Source: Cristatella mucedo (Eukaryota > Bryozoa > Phylactolaemata > Cristatellidae). From it: a stretch of 64,000 nucleotides of DNA. The position numbers and the translations under genes were made by a program. Location: assembly GCA_009760855.2 (NCBI GenBank), contig WPIO01000005.1:11820001-11884000 (forward strand). Reading direction: 5' to 3'. Within the stretch, counting starts at the first letter, position 1. Each line of letters starts with the position of its first letter. Shown here piece after piece: positions 42,166-54,996 of the stretch. The notes below the pieces were generated by a model. The model saw only the letters and a list, made by a program, of their open reading frames with translations, searched no databases and was not told the origin of the DNA.

Positions 42166-42285
42166 GGGAATTTAGATTGGCGAAGGGTTGGGTATTTTGA
42201 TTGTCGAAGGGTCGGGAGTTTAGATTGGCTAAGGGTTGGGTATTTGGATTTGCGATCGGTCGGGAACTTGGATTTGTGAACTGCG
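42166..42285 (+). repeat. 24-bp minisatellite, 5 units
   Basis: Five 24-bp units starting at 42166, 42190, 42214, 42238 and 42262. Each opens 'gggaa/gggta/gggag' and contains 'tttagattgg' or 'tttggattt' and 'cgaagggt/cgatcggt'. The period is a multiple of three, and the open frame at 42201-42485 (+) runs through it with an eight-residue repeat; function unknown. Confidence 0.8.
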
Positions 42286-42924
42286 TTCTGTGGAAGCTCA
42301 GGCTCAATACAAGGGAAAGAGAGGGTCAGGGTGTAGCAGACCTTACTAGTATGGTCCCCCCTGTAGGTACTGGTGACGCGTCAGCATGCGGTCCCGTGGT
42401 CCTGCTCCTAAAAACCTGTGCAATAGGTAGCATTCCATATTTAATTAGCAACGAACCAGGGAATAAGAGTAGCAACCAACAGTAGCGAACGACAGGTAGC
42501 AGGGAAGTGCTGGAATAAGCAGCAAATCGAAGAGACATATTTCGGGCAAGAATTTTGGAAATGAGTTAGTCATTTTAGGCCATTTGTTGCAAACTTAACT
42601 AAAGAAAATATAGCTTATTTAGGGTGATGAGAGAACGGATAGTGATAGCACTGTGCAGCACATTTGTTTTCTTCTTGGCTAGCAAGCGCTATTTTGCAGG
42701 AGCATACGCCTTAAAAAACAATGATCCTGATTATTCTCCACAAACTTTCCATTTGTGATCAGGAAATAAGAGACTTCATGAATCCGAGCCTGGTGAAGGT
42801 TTTAAATATAAAAATGGTACACCAAACAACAGACTCCCATGTCTTTACCTGACTGCCACTGCCTTATCTCCTGCCCCGGCCTGACATAGCGGGCTGCCGA
42901 GGTCTTTGCTACCCTTTCACGCAG
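42286..42924. other. Unassigned DNA
   Basis: Contains the motif-less rest of the 94-codon frame ending at 42485. Nothing else recognised. Confidence 0.3.
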
Positions 42925-44261
42925 ACATGGGTAGAGTGTCTCTGCTTGTTTTGCTCGATCTTTTGGCAGCTTTTGATCCCATCGATCCCAAAGTTCTTCA
43001 AGAGCGCCTCTAGTCTCGCCTGGGCTTCACTGGTACTTTTCTGCAGTAGCTCAGGTCCTATCTCAGTGGGAGACTCCAGAGTATTGACGTGAATGGACAA
43101 AGATCATCTGGAGTACCTCTGAAATATGGCGTACCTCAGGGCTCCGTGCTGGGTCCGGTTCTTTTCACGGTTAATGCTCTCCCTCTTGCTGATGTGATTG
43201 CCAAGCACAATCTAGGCTTTCACTTCTATGCGGATGACACTCAGTTGTACCTTTGCTTTGATCCCTCCCAGCCTTCGAGCACCTCAAATTCTCTCAACTC
43301 ACTTGCTGCATGTATTGATGGCATCCGCACATGGATGGCAGCAAATTTTCTAACTAAATTATGATAAAACTAACTTGCTAGTTATGGGCAAACCAAGTGT
43401 GATTCACAAATTGAAAAGACTGAAGCTCAAAATTGGCTCTGCCAGCATATCTCCAGTTGAATCAGCTCGAAATCTATGTGTTATATTCCAAAGCGACCAC
43501 TCGTTAGACGACCATATCCGCTCCACAGTCAAATCTGCCTATTTTCAGCTACATAACATTGCTAAAATTCGGGCTTGTTTAGATAAGGATACCACATCTA
43601 AGTTGGTCCATGCATTCGTGACATCTCGCCTCAACTTCAGCAACTCAATGCTCGCTGGCCTACCGGCATGGGCGATCAGGCGATTGCAGCTGGTGCAAAA
43701 CTCTGCACCTACGCTTGTCTGTCGTGAGCTTCGCAGTTGCTACATTACTCCACTTTTCGCCGACCTGCACTGGCTACCAGTCAAGCAACGGATCGAATTC
43801 AAGGTTTTGTCACTCACTTTTTGGTCACTTCATTCTTTGGCTCCAGCCTATCTCTCAGATATACTCCCCCACCAGGCCAAGCATAGTACCACCCGCTTTT
43901 CGGAATCCAACAGTCTACAAATACCCCATACAAACCTCAAATCCTTTGGAGACCGTGCATTTAGTGCGTATGCTCCCAAAGCCTGGAACTCCCTCCCGAC
44001 TTGCGTCAGAACATCCCATGACTTGACCACGTTTAAAAAGAAATGAAAATACGCCTATTTAGGACAGCATTTAGTTTGTCCCTGTGATTCGTCCTTGATG
44101 TGCTTATGCATGCTGACACTGTGCATGCTGCCACTAACCACATTTGCATGCTGACCCTGTGCATGTCACCCCTAACCATGTTATTCATTTTGTTTGTTTA
44201 TCAAGCACGAGTTTACTCACTATTTCAATCGCATTTCCCTTTGCCGCAAATGTAAAGCGCC

Positions 44262-44343
<82 letters not shown>

Positions 44344-44396
44344 AAGTTCTCTGAGGGCGCTTTATCAAGTGCATTATTATTATTATTAATATTATT
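42925..44396 (+). mobile_element. LINE family A, longest RT-containing copy (~1.47 kb)
   Basis: Covers most of the RT: 'DLLAAFDPIDPKVLQERL' (motif A, active-site Asp), 'YGVPQGSVLGPVLFTVNALP' (motif B), '[13 protein letters not shown]' (motif C, Asp pair) and 'MAANF', then after a one-base frame change 'TNLLVMGKPSVIHKL', 'ISPVESARN' and on to 'LLADLHWLPVKQ'-type sequence and 'TCVRTSHDLTTFKKK' stop (44044). The 3' UTR holds an (AG)n array and ends with the A tail and (ATT)n. Only a few disruptions: stops near 43012 and 43048 and the shift near 43365. Confidence 0.93.
44263..44341. repeat. (AG)n microsatellite inside LINE A tail
   Basis: 39 AG units placed exactly where other copies read 'gcgcctagaaagagattgag'; flanks are normal tail ('gtaaagcgcct' and 'atcaagttctctgagggcgc'). 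Confidence 0.95.
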
Positions 44397-44451
44397 CCAC
44401 TCTAAGGCAAGGGGCAATTGCTTCCTGCTCAACCTCTGGCGCCACTTCAGA

Positions 44452-44986
44452 TAATAAAAATAATAGTACATTTGATTTAGCGCCGTGAGAGAACTCGATC
44501 TCTTTCTAGGGACTCTACATTTGCTGCAAGGAAGCATGATCGAATGACTGGTGCTAACATCCTCAATGACTGCCAGCATATAACATGGTTAGGGGTGACA
44601 CGCACACGGTCAGCATGCAAGTATGGTTACTGGCAGCATGCACAGTGTCAGCTCGCATAAGGACGTAAAGAGCAAAGCACACAGACGCACTAAATGCTGT
44701 GATAGGTAGACGTGTTTTTAGTTTCTTCTTAAATTTGGTTTTTATGTCAGGGGATTTCGTGATGTAAGTCGGAACTGAGTTCCAGGCTTTGGGAGAATAT
44801 TAACTAAAGGCATGGTCTCCGAAGGATTTGACGTTCTTATGAGGTTTAGGTAAATGATTATATTCCGAAAAGTGGGTGGTACGATTCTTAGCCTGGTGGG
44901 GGAGTAGATCTGATAGATGGGCTGGAGCCAAACAATGATTGACTGGGAGCCAGTGCCGGTCGGCGAGAAGTGGTGTGGTGTGGCAG
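44452..44986 (-). mobile_element. LINE family A, left part (split by LINE B)
   Basis: (AAT)-rich end, 'gatttagcgccgtgagagaactcgatctctttctaggg', 3' UTR, then degraded RT C-terminus up to 'gtgccggtcggcgagaagtggtgtggtgtggcag'. Continues after LINE B at 45438. Confidence 0.87.
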
Positions 44987-45437
44987 TGTAATATAATGTA
45001 TCGCCGTCTGTAACTCTGCGAAGCCACAAAGACTATATGGGTGTTACGCAGGGGAGTTTTGTATAGCGCACCTACAGCATAAGCGGCTTTCGGTGCACAT
45101 TCGGTAGCAAAAAGACTTAATGTCACGCAAGAAAGAGAGAGTTTGAAGTATAGCAGAGTCAGGAGAGCAGTTGAAGTAGTCCGTAGCATGGAAGTAGCAG
45201 CTCAGGACTGCTGGAAAGGATCTGCCATAGTCGGCAGCAGTAGAGTAATTGTCGTTGCCTAAGAATCGTGGATGCGAGTTCCGCAGTCTAGGATCTGCAG
45301 AGCTAAAGCTTTTGTCGCCAACAGTCTTTAAGCGGAGGAATGGAGCAGCTAATGTATCGTTCATACAGGACCTGAGGGCACAAGGAACCTGAAACTGGTG
45401 CAACCTTTCAGCTAGTTATAAAGGAGCCTAGTCGTGG
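44987..45437 (-). mobile_element. LINE family B, nested in LINE A
   Basis: Starts 'taatgtatcgccgtctgtaac'; minus frame 45044-45403 encodes 'VPCALRSCMNDTLAAPFLRL', 'KTVGDKSFSS' and 'CAIQNSPA' stop. 5'-truncated at about 45437. Confidence 0.9.
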
Positions 45438-45475
45438 CTTGCAGAGTTTTGCACAAGCTGTAAGCGCCTTTCTCA
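45438..45475 (-). mobile_element. LINE family A, short right part of the split copy
   Basis: 'ttgcagagttttgcacaagctgtaagcgcc' equals the A antisense 'ctgcagagttttgcaccagttgtacgcgcc' (compare about 40100-40133). About 30 bp of A sequence is missing at the B insertion point. Confidence 0.65.
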
Positions 45476-47526
45476 AGACTTAACTGTCAGCTGTCTGCCT
45501 ACAAGGTCTCAAGAAAATAAACTGAGAAGTTTGCACGGCCCACTACTGAAAGGACCACTCATCAACCCCACCCATTTGTAGGATTACATTTGAAGCTCAA
45601 TTTCTCAGAAAATCCTCCCTCTGCCAAATTCCGTGAAATTTAGCAAGTAAACTTTGCTTACAGTGCTGTGTACTCACTACCTTTATTAGAGGTTCACACA
45701 GCTTATTTATGGTGTATGGTGGATTGCATTCGATTCGCTGGACTCTGGCATCTATGAGTTCCGCGACTCATGCTGGGACCCTTTGTCGTGACTCTTCGCA
45801 CGAAATAGAAGTAACGAGATGCTGTGATGATGGTTAACGAAATCTCTCAGGTCAAATTTAGGCTTTGCTTGCATGTGTCTAAATATGGCACATTCAACGG
45901 CTTGGGCATGACAGATTCTTGATTAAAGTATTGAGAACCTGAGCCACGACTGAGTTGGCGTTCTCAACCAATAAACCCAACAGTGGAAGTAGTTGAAAGC
46001 CAGACTCAACTAGTCAAACTAGGCAGCGAGAGCCTTGTCACTAAAAGTGACTCAATAGTTATTTCTAACTTGGAGGAACACATATTTTCATCGATCAGTT
46101 TTAAAATTTTGAGCAATAACCTACGGGCATATTTCAAACGTGGACAAATTAGTGCTCTGCTTTGCACCAATTGGCCTCCAGGACCTTCGGAGGAGACATA
46201 AACGTACATGCCTCAAACCATTTGTATAACCGTGAGAGAACTAAGTTCTATGTACAAACTTTATATATGACTAAAACCATAACTTACTCTCTCATTTTTT
46301 CTTTTCTCTTCTCGTACTATACATCCAACTTTGAGTTAAATCAAGTTTCAGCATGAGAAGAAAAGAAAACACGTGCGAGTTAAGTACGTAGCGGCAAGTA
46401 TCTCACCATTCAGGCTCCACAAGTTTTCAACTGCAAGAGGCTCCAACTCAAGACTTCCCGGTATGTCTTAAACTGACTTGATAGGTAGCAATAGCAATTG
46501 GACGATCAAATATGCTACAAGTAAATATAAATACTTAAATCACAAGCGTGTGTAGGTGCTGTAATACTAATGCAACCAGAAGAAACGTTAATCTAGAAAA
46601 GAAGATGTAATGACCGTGTCGTGTGCAATAGGTAGGACGTGTGTGCATTGTTTTTTTAATTATTGCTCGGACGATCTTTTGGCTTAGATTTTTGTTTAAG
46701 CGTTTTACTTTCGTGGATTCATTTTCCTACCATTGCGTCTATGCACAGACGTAGTGGTAGAAAAAGCCACCCGACACTATGGTAGGACTTTGCACCAGAT
46801 TCGTACTATGCTTTGAAGAGATTTTTCTGTTAGAACATCTGGCTCAGAGATCTATTCAGTTTAAAATCTCTAGCCTAACACGTCCATGTCAGAGAAAAGT
46901 AATACCATCCTGTTTGCTACTTTGCTAAGAACAGCTTCTCTCCATTCTGTGCATTTTTAGTTACACAAATCGGTAAACATTGACCGTCTTTGGCCAGTGC
47001 GTGTTGAAATTTCAGAGTCTTCCTGCTATAGAACTCTAAAGCTGGCAATAGCTTGTTGCCATTTTTATTAGACATGACGGCATGAGGCTCAATTGTGGAC
47101 TGACCGGCTGGCGGCACTTTTTTAATAAAGAGAGCTGAGAAGAATGCATGTCAGCAACAGATACGACGGCTGGAGTATGCAATAGCATGAGATCAGATTA
47201 GAGTCATTGTAAGAAGAACAAACATCGCTACGTTAGACGACAAAGTAATAGTAGGTATGCTAGATAATGTGAGATCAAAGCAACATCCAAAAGCTAGGAC
47301 CAATACAAGAGGCACACCTAGAGTTAAGCCAAGCAGAGGCCAAATCTTGAAATATGTGGATAGCCAATCTTCAGAGAGCTGAAAGGGCATGTAAGATGGC
47401 CATCCTCATGGAAAGCCCTTGTAGAAAGCTCCGTAGAGAGATTAAGGGCCCGCTGGCAATCCTTCGGTACCCTGATGGCCAGCACTTGTGCATGCACACC
47501 TTCTCAATCGTACCGGTGTAGAAAGT
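45476..47526. other. Long stretch without recognised features
   Basis: About 2 kb, AT-rich. Open frames of 60-72 codons at 45983-46201 (+), 46006-46209 (-) and 46917-47117 (-) show no family. Could be intron of the gene containing the calcium channel exon, if that gene extends this far. Confidence 0.3.
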
Positions 47527-47690
47527 ATTAGCTGATTTAGCAGTCTCTTTTTTACAGCAGCAGAAGAGCCTTAGCGGATATCCCCGTCGCTTGCAGTTGG
47601 CAATCAAAGATTGCCCACAGCAGAATTCGAAACCTCTACCTTGGTAGTAAAGTGCGAGCACCTTACCTCCTGGGCTATTATGATTCACTA
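47527..47690 (-). mobile_element. SINE S1 copy j
   Basis: Minus S1: 'ttagctgatttagcagtctctt', 'gcagcagaagagccttagcggatatccccgtcgcttgcagttggcaatcaaagattgcccac', then 'attcgaaacctctacc' and 'agcaccttacctcctgggct'. Confidence 0.8.
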
Positions 47691-47733
47691 GAGAGCTTTT
47701 AAAACTTATTTAATGCAGTTTAATATGAACTAA

Positions 47734-49010
47734 TATGTATGTATCTCCGTCTGTAAGATCACAAAGCCACAAAGACTATGTAGGTGTTACGCAGGAGAGT
47801 TTTGTATAGCGAACTCACAGCCTAAGCGGCTTTTGGCACGCACTCGGTAGCCAACAGATTTCATCTCACGCAACAAAGAGAGAGTGCGAAGCATAGCAGA
47901 GTCGGGAGAGCAGTTGAGGTATTGAGTAGCGTGGAAGTAGCAGCTCAGGACTGCTCGAAAGGATCGGCCATAGTCGGCAGCAGGAGAGCAGCTGTCGTTG
48001 CGTAAGAATCGTGGAAGCGAGTTCCACAGTCTAGGACCTGCAGAACTAATGCTTCTGTCGCTAACGGTCTTAAAGTGGAGGAACGGAACAGCTAATTTAT
48101 TATCCATACAGGATCTGAGGGCGCGAGCAGGCTGAACTGGTGCAGCAGTTCAGCTAGGTAGGAAGGAGCCAAGGCGTGGCAGGCCTTGTGGGTCAGCATA
48201 AGAACTTGGGTCTGTATCCGCTGATCAAACGACATCCATCCTTGCTCTTTTAGCAAAAAAGACACATGGTCAAACCTCTGGGATTTTCAAACTAGCCCTG
48301 GAGCCAAAGTCATAGCAATCTGCAGTGCAATTAATTGCTTTTTTTAGCAGCACAGCCAAAAGGAAATTAAAAGAATCAAGCCGTGGCAGAACTAAGAAGC
48401 TATTATTTTTTTCAAGCTACCGCGGAAGACAGCTCCTAATCCGAGAGAGGGATCGGACGTGATATCTAGCTGCAGAAGCAGTCTTCAGAGTGAGGCTTTT
48501 AAAGTTTATGCAGTTGTCGAAAACGACACCTAAATTTCTAGCACCTGGTGATGGTCGCACACTAGCATCATCTATTAGAAGAGCAAAGCCTTCTAATCCA
48601 GCTACACGCTTAGGGTGTCCTATGACCACCAGTTCAGTTTTATCGTCATTTAGTTTCAAGAAATTTCCCGACATTCAGGATCAAATGTCGGCAAGGCAAG
48701 CATTCAGTTTATTAGTTGCTGCAGCAGTTTCCGACGGTTTGAATGACAAATACAGCTGAGTATCATCAGCATAAAAGTGAGATCCTATTCCATGGGCCTT
48801 AATTACTTTTCTCAGTGGTTGAGTATAAATGGAGAGTAGCAAGGGACCGAGGACGGACCCTTGAGGGACTCCACACGTCACCGGTCTCGTGGGTGAGACC
48901 TGATCCCTACACGACACACGGATTGAGCAATCAGACAAGTACGAGTTAAACCTATGAATACGGCCTAAAGTTCTCTCATGAGAAAAGTGAAAAGTGATCG
49001 CTGAAATAGT
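47734..49010 (-). mobile_element. LINE family B, longest copy (~1.28 kb, RT core present)
   Basis: Minus strand in order: 'SYLSDCSIRV', 'CGVPQGSVLGPLLLSIYTQP' (motif B), '[15 protein letters not shown]' (motif C), '[10 protein letters not shown]', 'FLKLNDDKTELVVIGHPKRV', 'ARNLGVVFDNCINFKSL', then the C-terminal region and 'CEFAIQNSPA' stop. Three or more frame changes. The endonuclease is missing. Confidence 0.92.
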
Positions 49011-49043
49011 TGCTGATGAATAATAAGGCCTCATCATTAATTT

Positions 49044-49312
49044 GTTCGATTGCACTCAAAGCCTGGAACTCATCCCGACTGACTGACGTTTGGACATTCT
49101 CTGTCTTGACGACATCTAAAAAGAAGCTGAAACGTACTTGCTCCTCCATTTGCATTGCTTCCTCCATTGCATTTTCTTGGTCAGCAAGAAATTTCTTGTT
49201 CGCGCTCATGAGGGCTGAAACTGTCCAAGTTATTACTAACCAATTGATATTCTTACTTTACAGAACATGCAAAGTGCCTGGAAAGAGAGTTCCATATTCC
49301 AACACACGTAAT
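49044..49312 (+). mobile_element. LINE family A, short diverged copy
   Basis: 'ALKAWNSSRLTD', 'LTTSKKKLKRT', 'RNFLFALMRAETVQ' (the usual '...VLMRADTV' region), then 'catgcaaagtgcctggaaagagagttcc'. Ends just before SINE S2 copy d. Confidence 0.72.
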
Positions 49313-49316
49313 TATT

Positions 49317-49452
49317 GCCGAGCTGGTTTGCTCTAGCGGTTAAGGTGCGCGCTCCGACCAAGGTTGGACTGAGGTCGTGGGCTCGAGCCCCGAGGCATAT
49401 GTGAAGCGCCTGAATAGAGATTAAGTTCTCTTGGGGCGCTATCTAAATGAAT

Positions 49453-49455
<3 letters not shown>
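49317..49455 (+). mobile_element. SINE S2 copy d (full length)
   Basis: Class-II-tRNA-like head 'gccgagctggtttgctctagcggttaaggtgcgcgctccgacc', then 'gaggtcgtgggctcgagcccc' (B-box region), then the LINE-A-like tail 'gtgaagcgcctgaatagagattaagttctcttggggcgctat' and 'aaatgaatta'. Followed at once by (TA)n. Confidence 0.9.

Positions 49456-49526
<71 letters not shown>
49456..49526. repeat. (TA)n microsatellite at SINE 3' end
   Basis: About 35 TA units directly after the S2 tail. Confidence 0.95.
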
Positions 49527-49529
<3 letters not shown>

Positions 49530-49584
49530 GCACACACGCGCACACACAAACACAAACAGCCATACTCACACCCACATATATGGG

Positions 49585-49610
49585 TATATATATATATATA
49601 TATATATATA
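49585..49610. repeat. (TA)13 microsatellite
   Basis: Second short TA run, separated from the first by a CA-rich segment ('cacacacgcgcacacacaaacacaaacagcc'). Confidence 0.9.
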
Positions 49611-50104
49611 GTGGATACAAAAGTAAGTATTTGTACAATTATATATACAAATATTTATCTGTCAATAAATATCTATGCTTCCGACTATCTTTAGGTCCAC
49701 AGTAGCCAAATCTAAGCCATGGATAACAAGTGGATATTATGCTAAAGCTGTTTCTACTGGCTCAAATGCTTTGAGACCATTGACGTGCATCCATAAATAG
49801 CATTTTTCATCTCGTATCAAAGAAAAAATAGATAAACATTGCTGAAGTAGGGAGGAGGAGAGAGCTTCTGAAGTACATAGAATGGAAGTAACATAATAGG
49901 GTGATTAGAAAATAAATAGTAAAATTAGCCAAAAGAAATGAGCAATCGTCGTTCATAAGAATTTTACGAGCACCCCTCTTCAAATTCACATATGCGGACG
50001 GACCAAGTAATTGCTTCCCCAGAGAATCTTCTATAGTGCAATTGCAGTCTAAGCTACTTTCGTGCACTACCGATGATCCGAAACAGCATACACTTTATGC
50101 AGCA
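49611..50104. other. Unassigned AT-rich DNA
   Basis: The 86-codon minus frame (49807-50067) is motif-less. Confidence 0.3.
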
Positions 50105-50300
50105 AAGCTAGAGACAGATGGCTAAATATGTGCATAGTAGCCTAAGAAGTAGCACTTAGTTGTAGGAACAGTGAGACTGGAAACCTGTGGCAGGAAGATT
50201 GTCAGTAAAGCTGAAGATGAATAGTGGAGGTGATTTACGTAGTCTAGGATACGCAGATCAAATGCTGCAATTTCTAATGCTCTCATCTTCGCTTTAGTTC
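50105..50300 (-). mobile_element. Very diverged LINE B-like fragment
   Basis: Order of blocks resembles B antisense: 'agtgagactggaaacc...gcagg', 'cagtaaagctgaagatgaat', 'gatttacgtagtctaggatacgcagatcaaatgctgcaattt' against the usual 'gagttccacagtctaggacctgcagagctaaagct'. Weak but colinear. Confidence 0.4.
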
Positions 50301-52042
<1,742 letters not shown>

Positions 52043-52117
52043 GGTAGCTAGCCTAAAATACTTGACTCCTCACTCAGAGGAGACAGAATCGAGACAAGTT
52101 TGGAGAATAGGTAATAA

Positions 52118-52208
52118 TAATAATTCTAATAATAATAATACACGATATAGCACCCTCAGAGAACTCAATCTCTCTCGAAGTATTCCATACGTGCTGCAAA
52201 GGAAATAA
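52118..52208 (-). mobile_element. LINE family A tail fragment 1
   Basis: (AAT)n, 'acacgatatagcaccctcagagaactcaatctctctcgaagt', 'gtgctgcaaaggaaa'. About 90 bp only. Confidence 0.8.
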
Positions 52209-52219
52209 CGATAATCATT

Positions 52220-52327
52220 GTACATTTTTAAATTTGTGAAGTGCCCTAAGAAAACTCAATCTCTTTCTAGGCACTTTACATTTTCTGTAAAGGAAGCATA
52301 GTCATATGGTTAGTGGTAGCACGCACA
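52220..52327 (-). mobile_element. LINE family A tail fragment 2
   Basis: 'gtgccctaagaaaactcaatctctttctaggcactttacattttctgtaaaggaagcatagtcatatggttagtggtagcacgc'. Confidence 0.8.
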
Positions 52328-52925
52328 ATAATAATACACTTGATAAAGCGCCCTCAGAGAACTCGATCTCTTTCTAGGCGCTTTACATTTGCTGCAAAGG
52401 AAACACGATCGAATTTTGAGTGGTATCATGCTTAATAAACCACATAAATAACATGGTTAGGGGTGACATGCACCGGGTCAGCATGCAAGTGTGGTTAGTG
52501 GCAGCATGCACAGTGTTAGCACGCATAAGCCCTAAAAGGACGAACCACAGGGACCCACTAAATGCTTTCATAAATAGGTGCGTTCTTAATTTCTTTTCAA
52601 ATGTGGTCAAGTCAGGGGATGTGATGCAAGTCGGAGTGAGTTCCAGACTGTGGGAGTATACGAACTAAATGCATGTTACCAAAGGGTTTGAGGTTTCTAC
52701 TTGGTATTGGTGAACACTTAGCTTCCGAAAAGCGGTTGGTACGATGCTTGGCCTGGTGGGGGATTAGATCTGATAAATAGGCTGGAGCCAAAGAATGAAG
52801 AAACTTTGCTTGACGGGTAGCCATGAATGTCGGCGAGAAGTGGTGTGATGTGGCGACTGCCACATTCACTACAGACAAGCGTAGCTGCAACAAAGCTTTC
52901 ATTGGCTAGGATACGTCTCGAGATA
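52328..52925 (-). mobile_element. LINE family A copy, 5'-truncated
   Basis: Third A tail in a row, then 3' UTR and RT C-terminal remnants ('FEKKLRTHLFMKAFSGSL', 'RQAKFLHSLAPAYLSDLIPH', 'FATLHHFSP'-like frames), degraded toward 52920. Confidence 0.88.
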
Positions 52926-53889
52926 CGTCTCGCCGACTCCGGGTGATATTGCCCTAGTGTGGCCAATCCATGTCTGGCACGCACCGGTGCTGTCAGTGCC
53001 TGCCTTTATCTATCGACCCGAAGAGCAATCTGTTCTAGATGAGTGGTCTAATCCAGCAAGATGTCGCGTGGTTTATCGTCAGATCATCGATTTTATTTGC
53101 GAGCTGCCCACTATCGAATGATGCTATGCTCTCACACGAACCGGCCACACAAACCTAAGGCTAAGTGCTCTGGTGTACCAAAGACGCAGGCTGAAAGGAG
53201 AATTTCGTGCCAGCTCGATCGCCGTGCGGTGACTTTAACAACGTCTGGGTAGTCGGTGGCATAGGAAATCTATGCACGGTTAGCTGCTCTTTGAGCTAGT
53301 AGTCTAGCAGCAGACTTTTTCTTGAGTGCAGTTTAGTATTTGGTAGCTGGTAGGCCGCTGATTGTGCTGCCGGTCACTTACCCCTGGTCTAGCTGTAAGG
53401 AGACACGGCACGTGAATTGGCTTGGCAAAGGGCATCCACTGGAGTAGCTGTGGTCGATGCTGTGACCCTAGAGCCTGGCTGTATACGTGATGCGACTGGC
53501 TGCAGGGGGAAATTCCTGGTGCAGCCGAGGACCCCACCTGCATGGGGTCGGTACGAGTGCTGTATAAGATGATCCTGTTGCCTACTGTGACCGAGCTAAT
53601 ACATTGGGTCTACATACAATTTCACTGCAGTGGATATTGAGCCAAGCTACTACCGATTTCCTCATGGCAATCAGTCTTTTAGCTCAGCCGGCAGTAGCTG
53701 CCCAAGCGAGTAGCATATTCCAGACGAGGACAACAGGTTTCGTGGCCTGTGCAATAGTAAACACTGATATAGCATTCATAAGGATCCAGCACTGTCGCTT
53801 TTATGTGCAGAAGGTACAGGTGCGTTGTCGATCTTCACTACGATGTGCGAGTACACCTGAATGGACATGCACCTAGATGCACATGCATG
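52926..53889. other. Unassigned DNA
   Basis: No family recognised. Open frames at 53061-53252 (+), 53304-53543 (-) and 53604-53876 (+) lack motifs. Confidence 0.3.
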
Positions 53890-53986
53890 TTTCCTTTGCA
53901 GCGTATGTAAAGCCCCTAGAAAGAGATTGAGTTCTCTGATGGCGCTTTATCAAGTGCATTATTATTATTATTATTATTATTATTAT
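53890..53986 (+). mobile_element. LINE family A tail only
   Basis: 'gcagcgtatgtaaagcccctagaaagagattgagttctctgatggcgctttatcaagtgcattatt' with (ATT)8. Extreme 5' truncation. Confidence 0.88.
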
Positions 53987-54996
53987 GGATGGCCATGGCC
54001 AATCATGCGTGTATTGATACATAATATTGCAAAGTATATTGAAGTACCTGCAGGCAGATATTTCATTTACATATTCGTGTACATTGATTTGTTTTTAGCA
54101 TCATTCTTAACGTAGTAGCATTCCACAGAGTTAGTTTTATCTCAAGGCAATGGTGTCAGCATCCTTAGTAAGATGTTCAGTCGAAAGATAGGTGGTTTTT
54201 TATGGGCACAACTGTTAAGGGTACAACACCAGTATGAGTCTAGAAGCTGACTGGCTTCTCTGCAACGCTATTACAATCGTCTGCATTCCCTCTGTCGAAG
54301 GTAACTTTACTGAAACGTTTTTGATTCCTGAAAATAACTCGTAGCATTCTTAAATGCTACGGAGTATTCTCGAATGTCTGTTCGTCGGTGATAAGTGAAA
54401 CTTCATCCAGTTATTGAAGTCTTGAGGATTGCTTATAGCAGTGACTATTATTAAGGCTTCGTAAAAACCTCTTAGTTTGTATTTTGTGCACTTTGTTGCA
54501 TGAGATACAAAGATCTGTAAAGCCTTTACTTGCCAGCTTTTCACACCAGTCACGGTTCTGTTGCAGGATGTCCGTGCAGCGACCGATCATTGTTCTTATT
54601 CAGCAAAGACAATGCCGTGAGGAAATATGCACTAATCGTCATTGGCTGGGGATATCCTTTTCATGTTTAAGGAATAGCAGTCTGCCAGCCACTAGAAACT
54701 TTGTCTGTGCCGCGACTTTCAGCGATTCCTTGCCACCAGTATATTGTTTTGCAATGTATCTATATGCATGCTTCTGGTAGTACAAAGCCTTAGCAGGAGT
54801 TCAGCTCACGCCCTTTGAGTTTCTTGTTCTGCTGACCATCATAGCCAACTGCTTCGTGCTAGCTCTCGAGGAGCACTTGCCTGATGAGGACAGGACACCT
54901 CTTGCCTTGCGGCTGGTAAGTGGGTGTATATCCCTGGTGTGAGCTGCAGTTTACATCGCTGCATGTGACAAAGACAGTAAAGTCAAAGTAGAGGTC
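53987..54996. other. Unassigned DNA
   Basis: Nothing recognised. A 98-codon frame (54484-54780 +) is motif-less. Confidence 0.3.

Noticed and set aside
49431-49705. Ile/Tyr-repeat open frames
   Set aside because: Translations of the (TA)n arrays.
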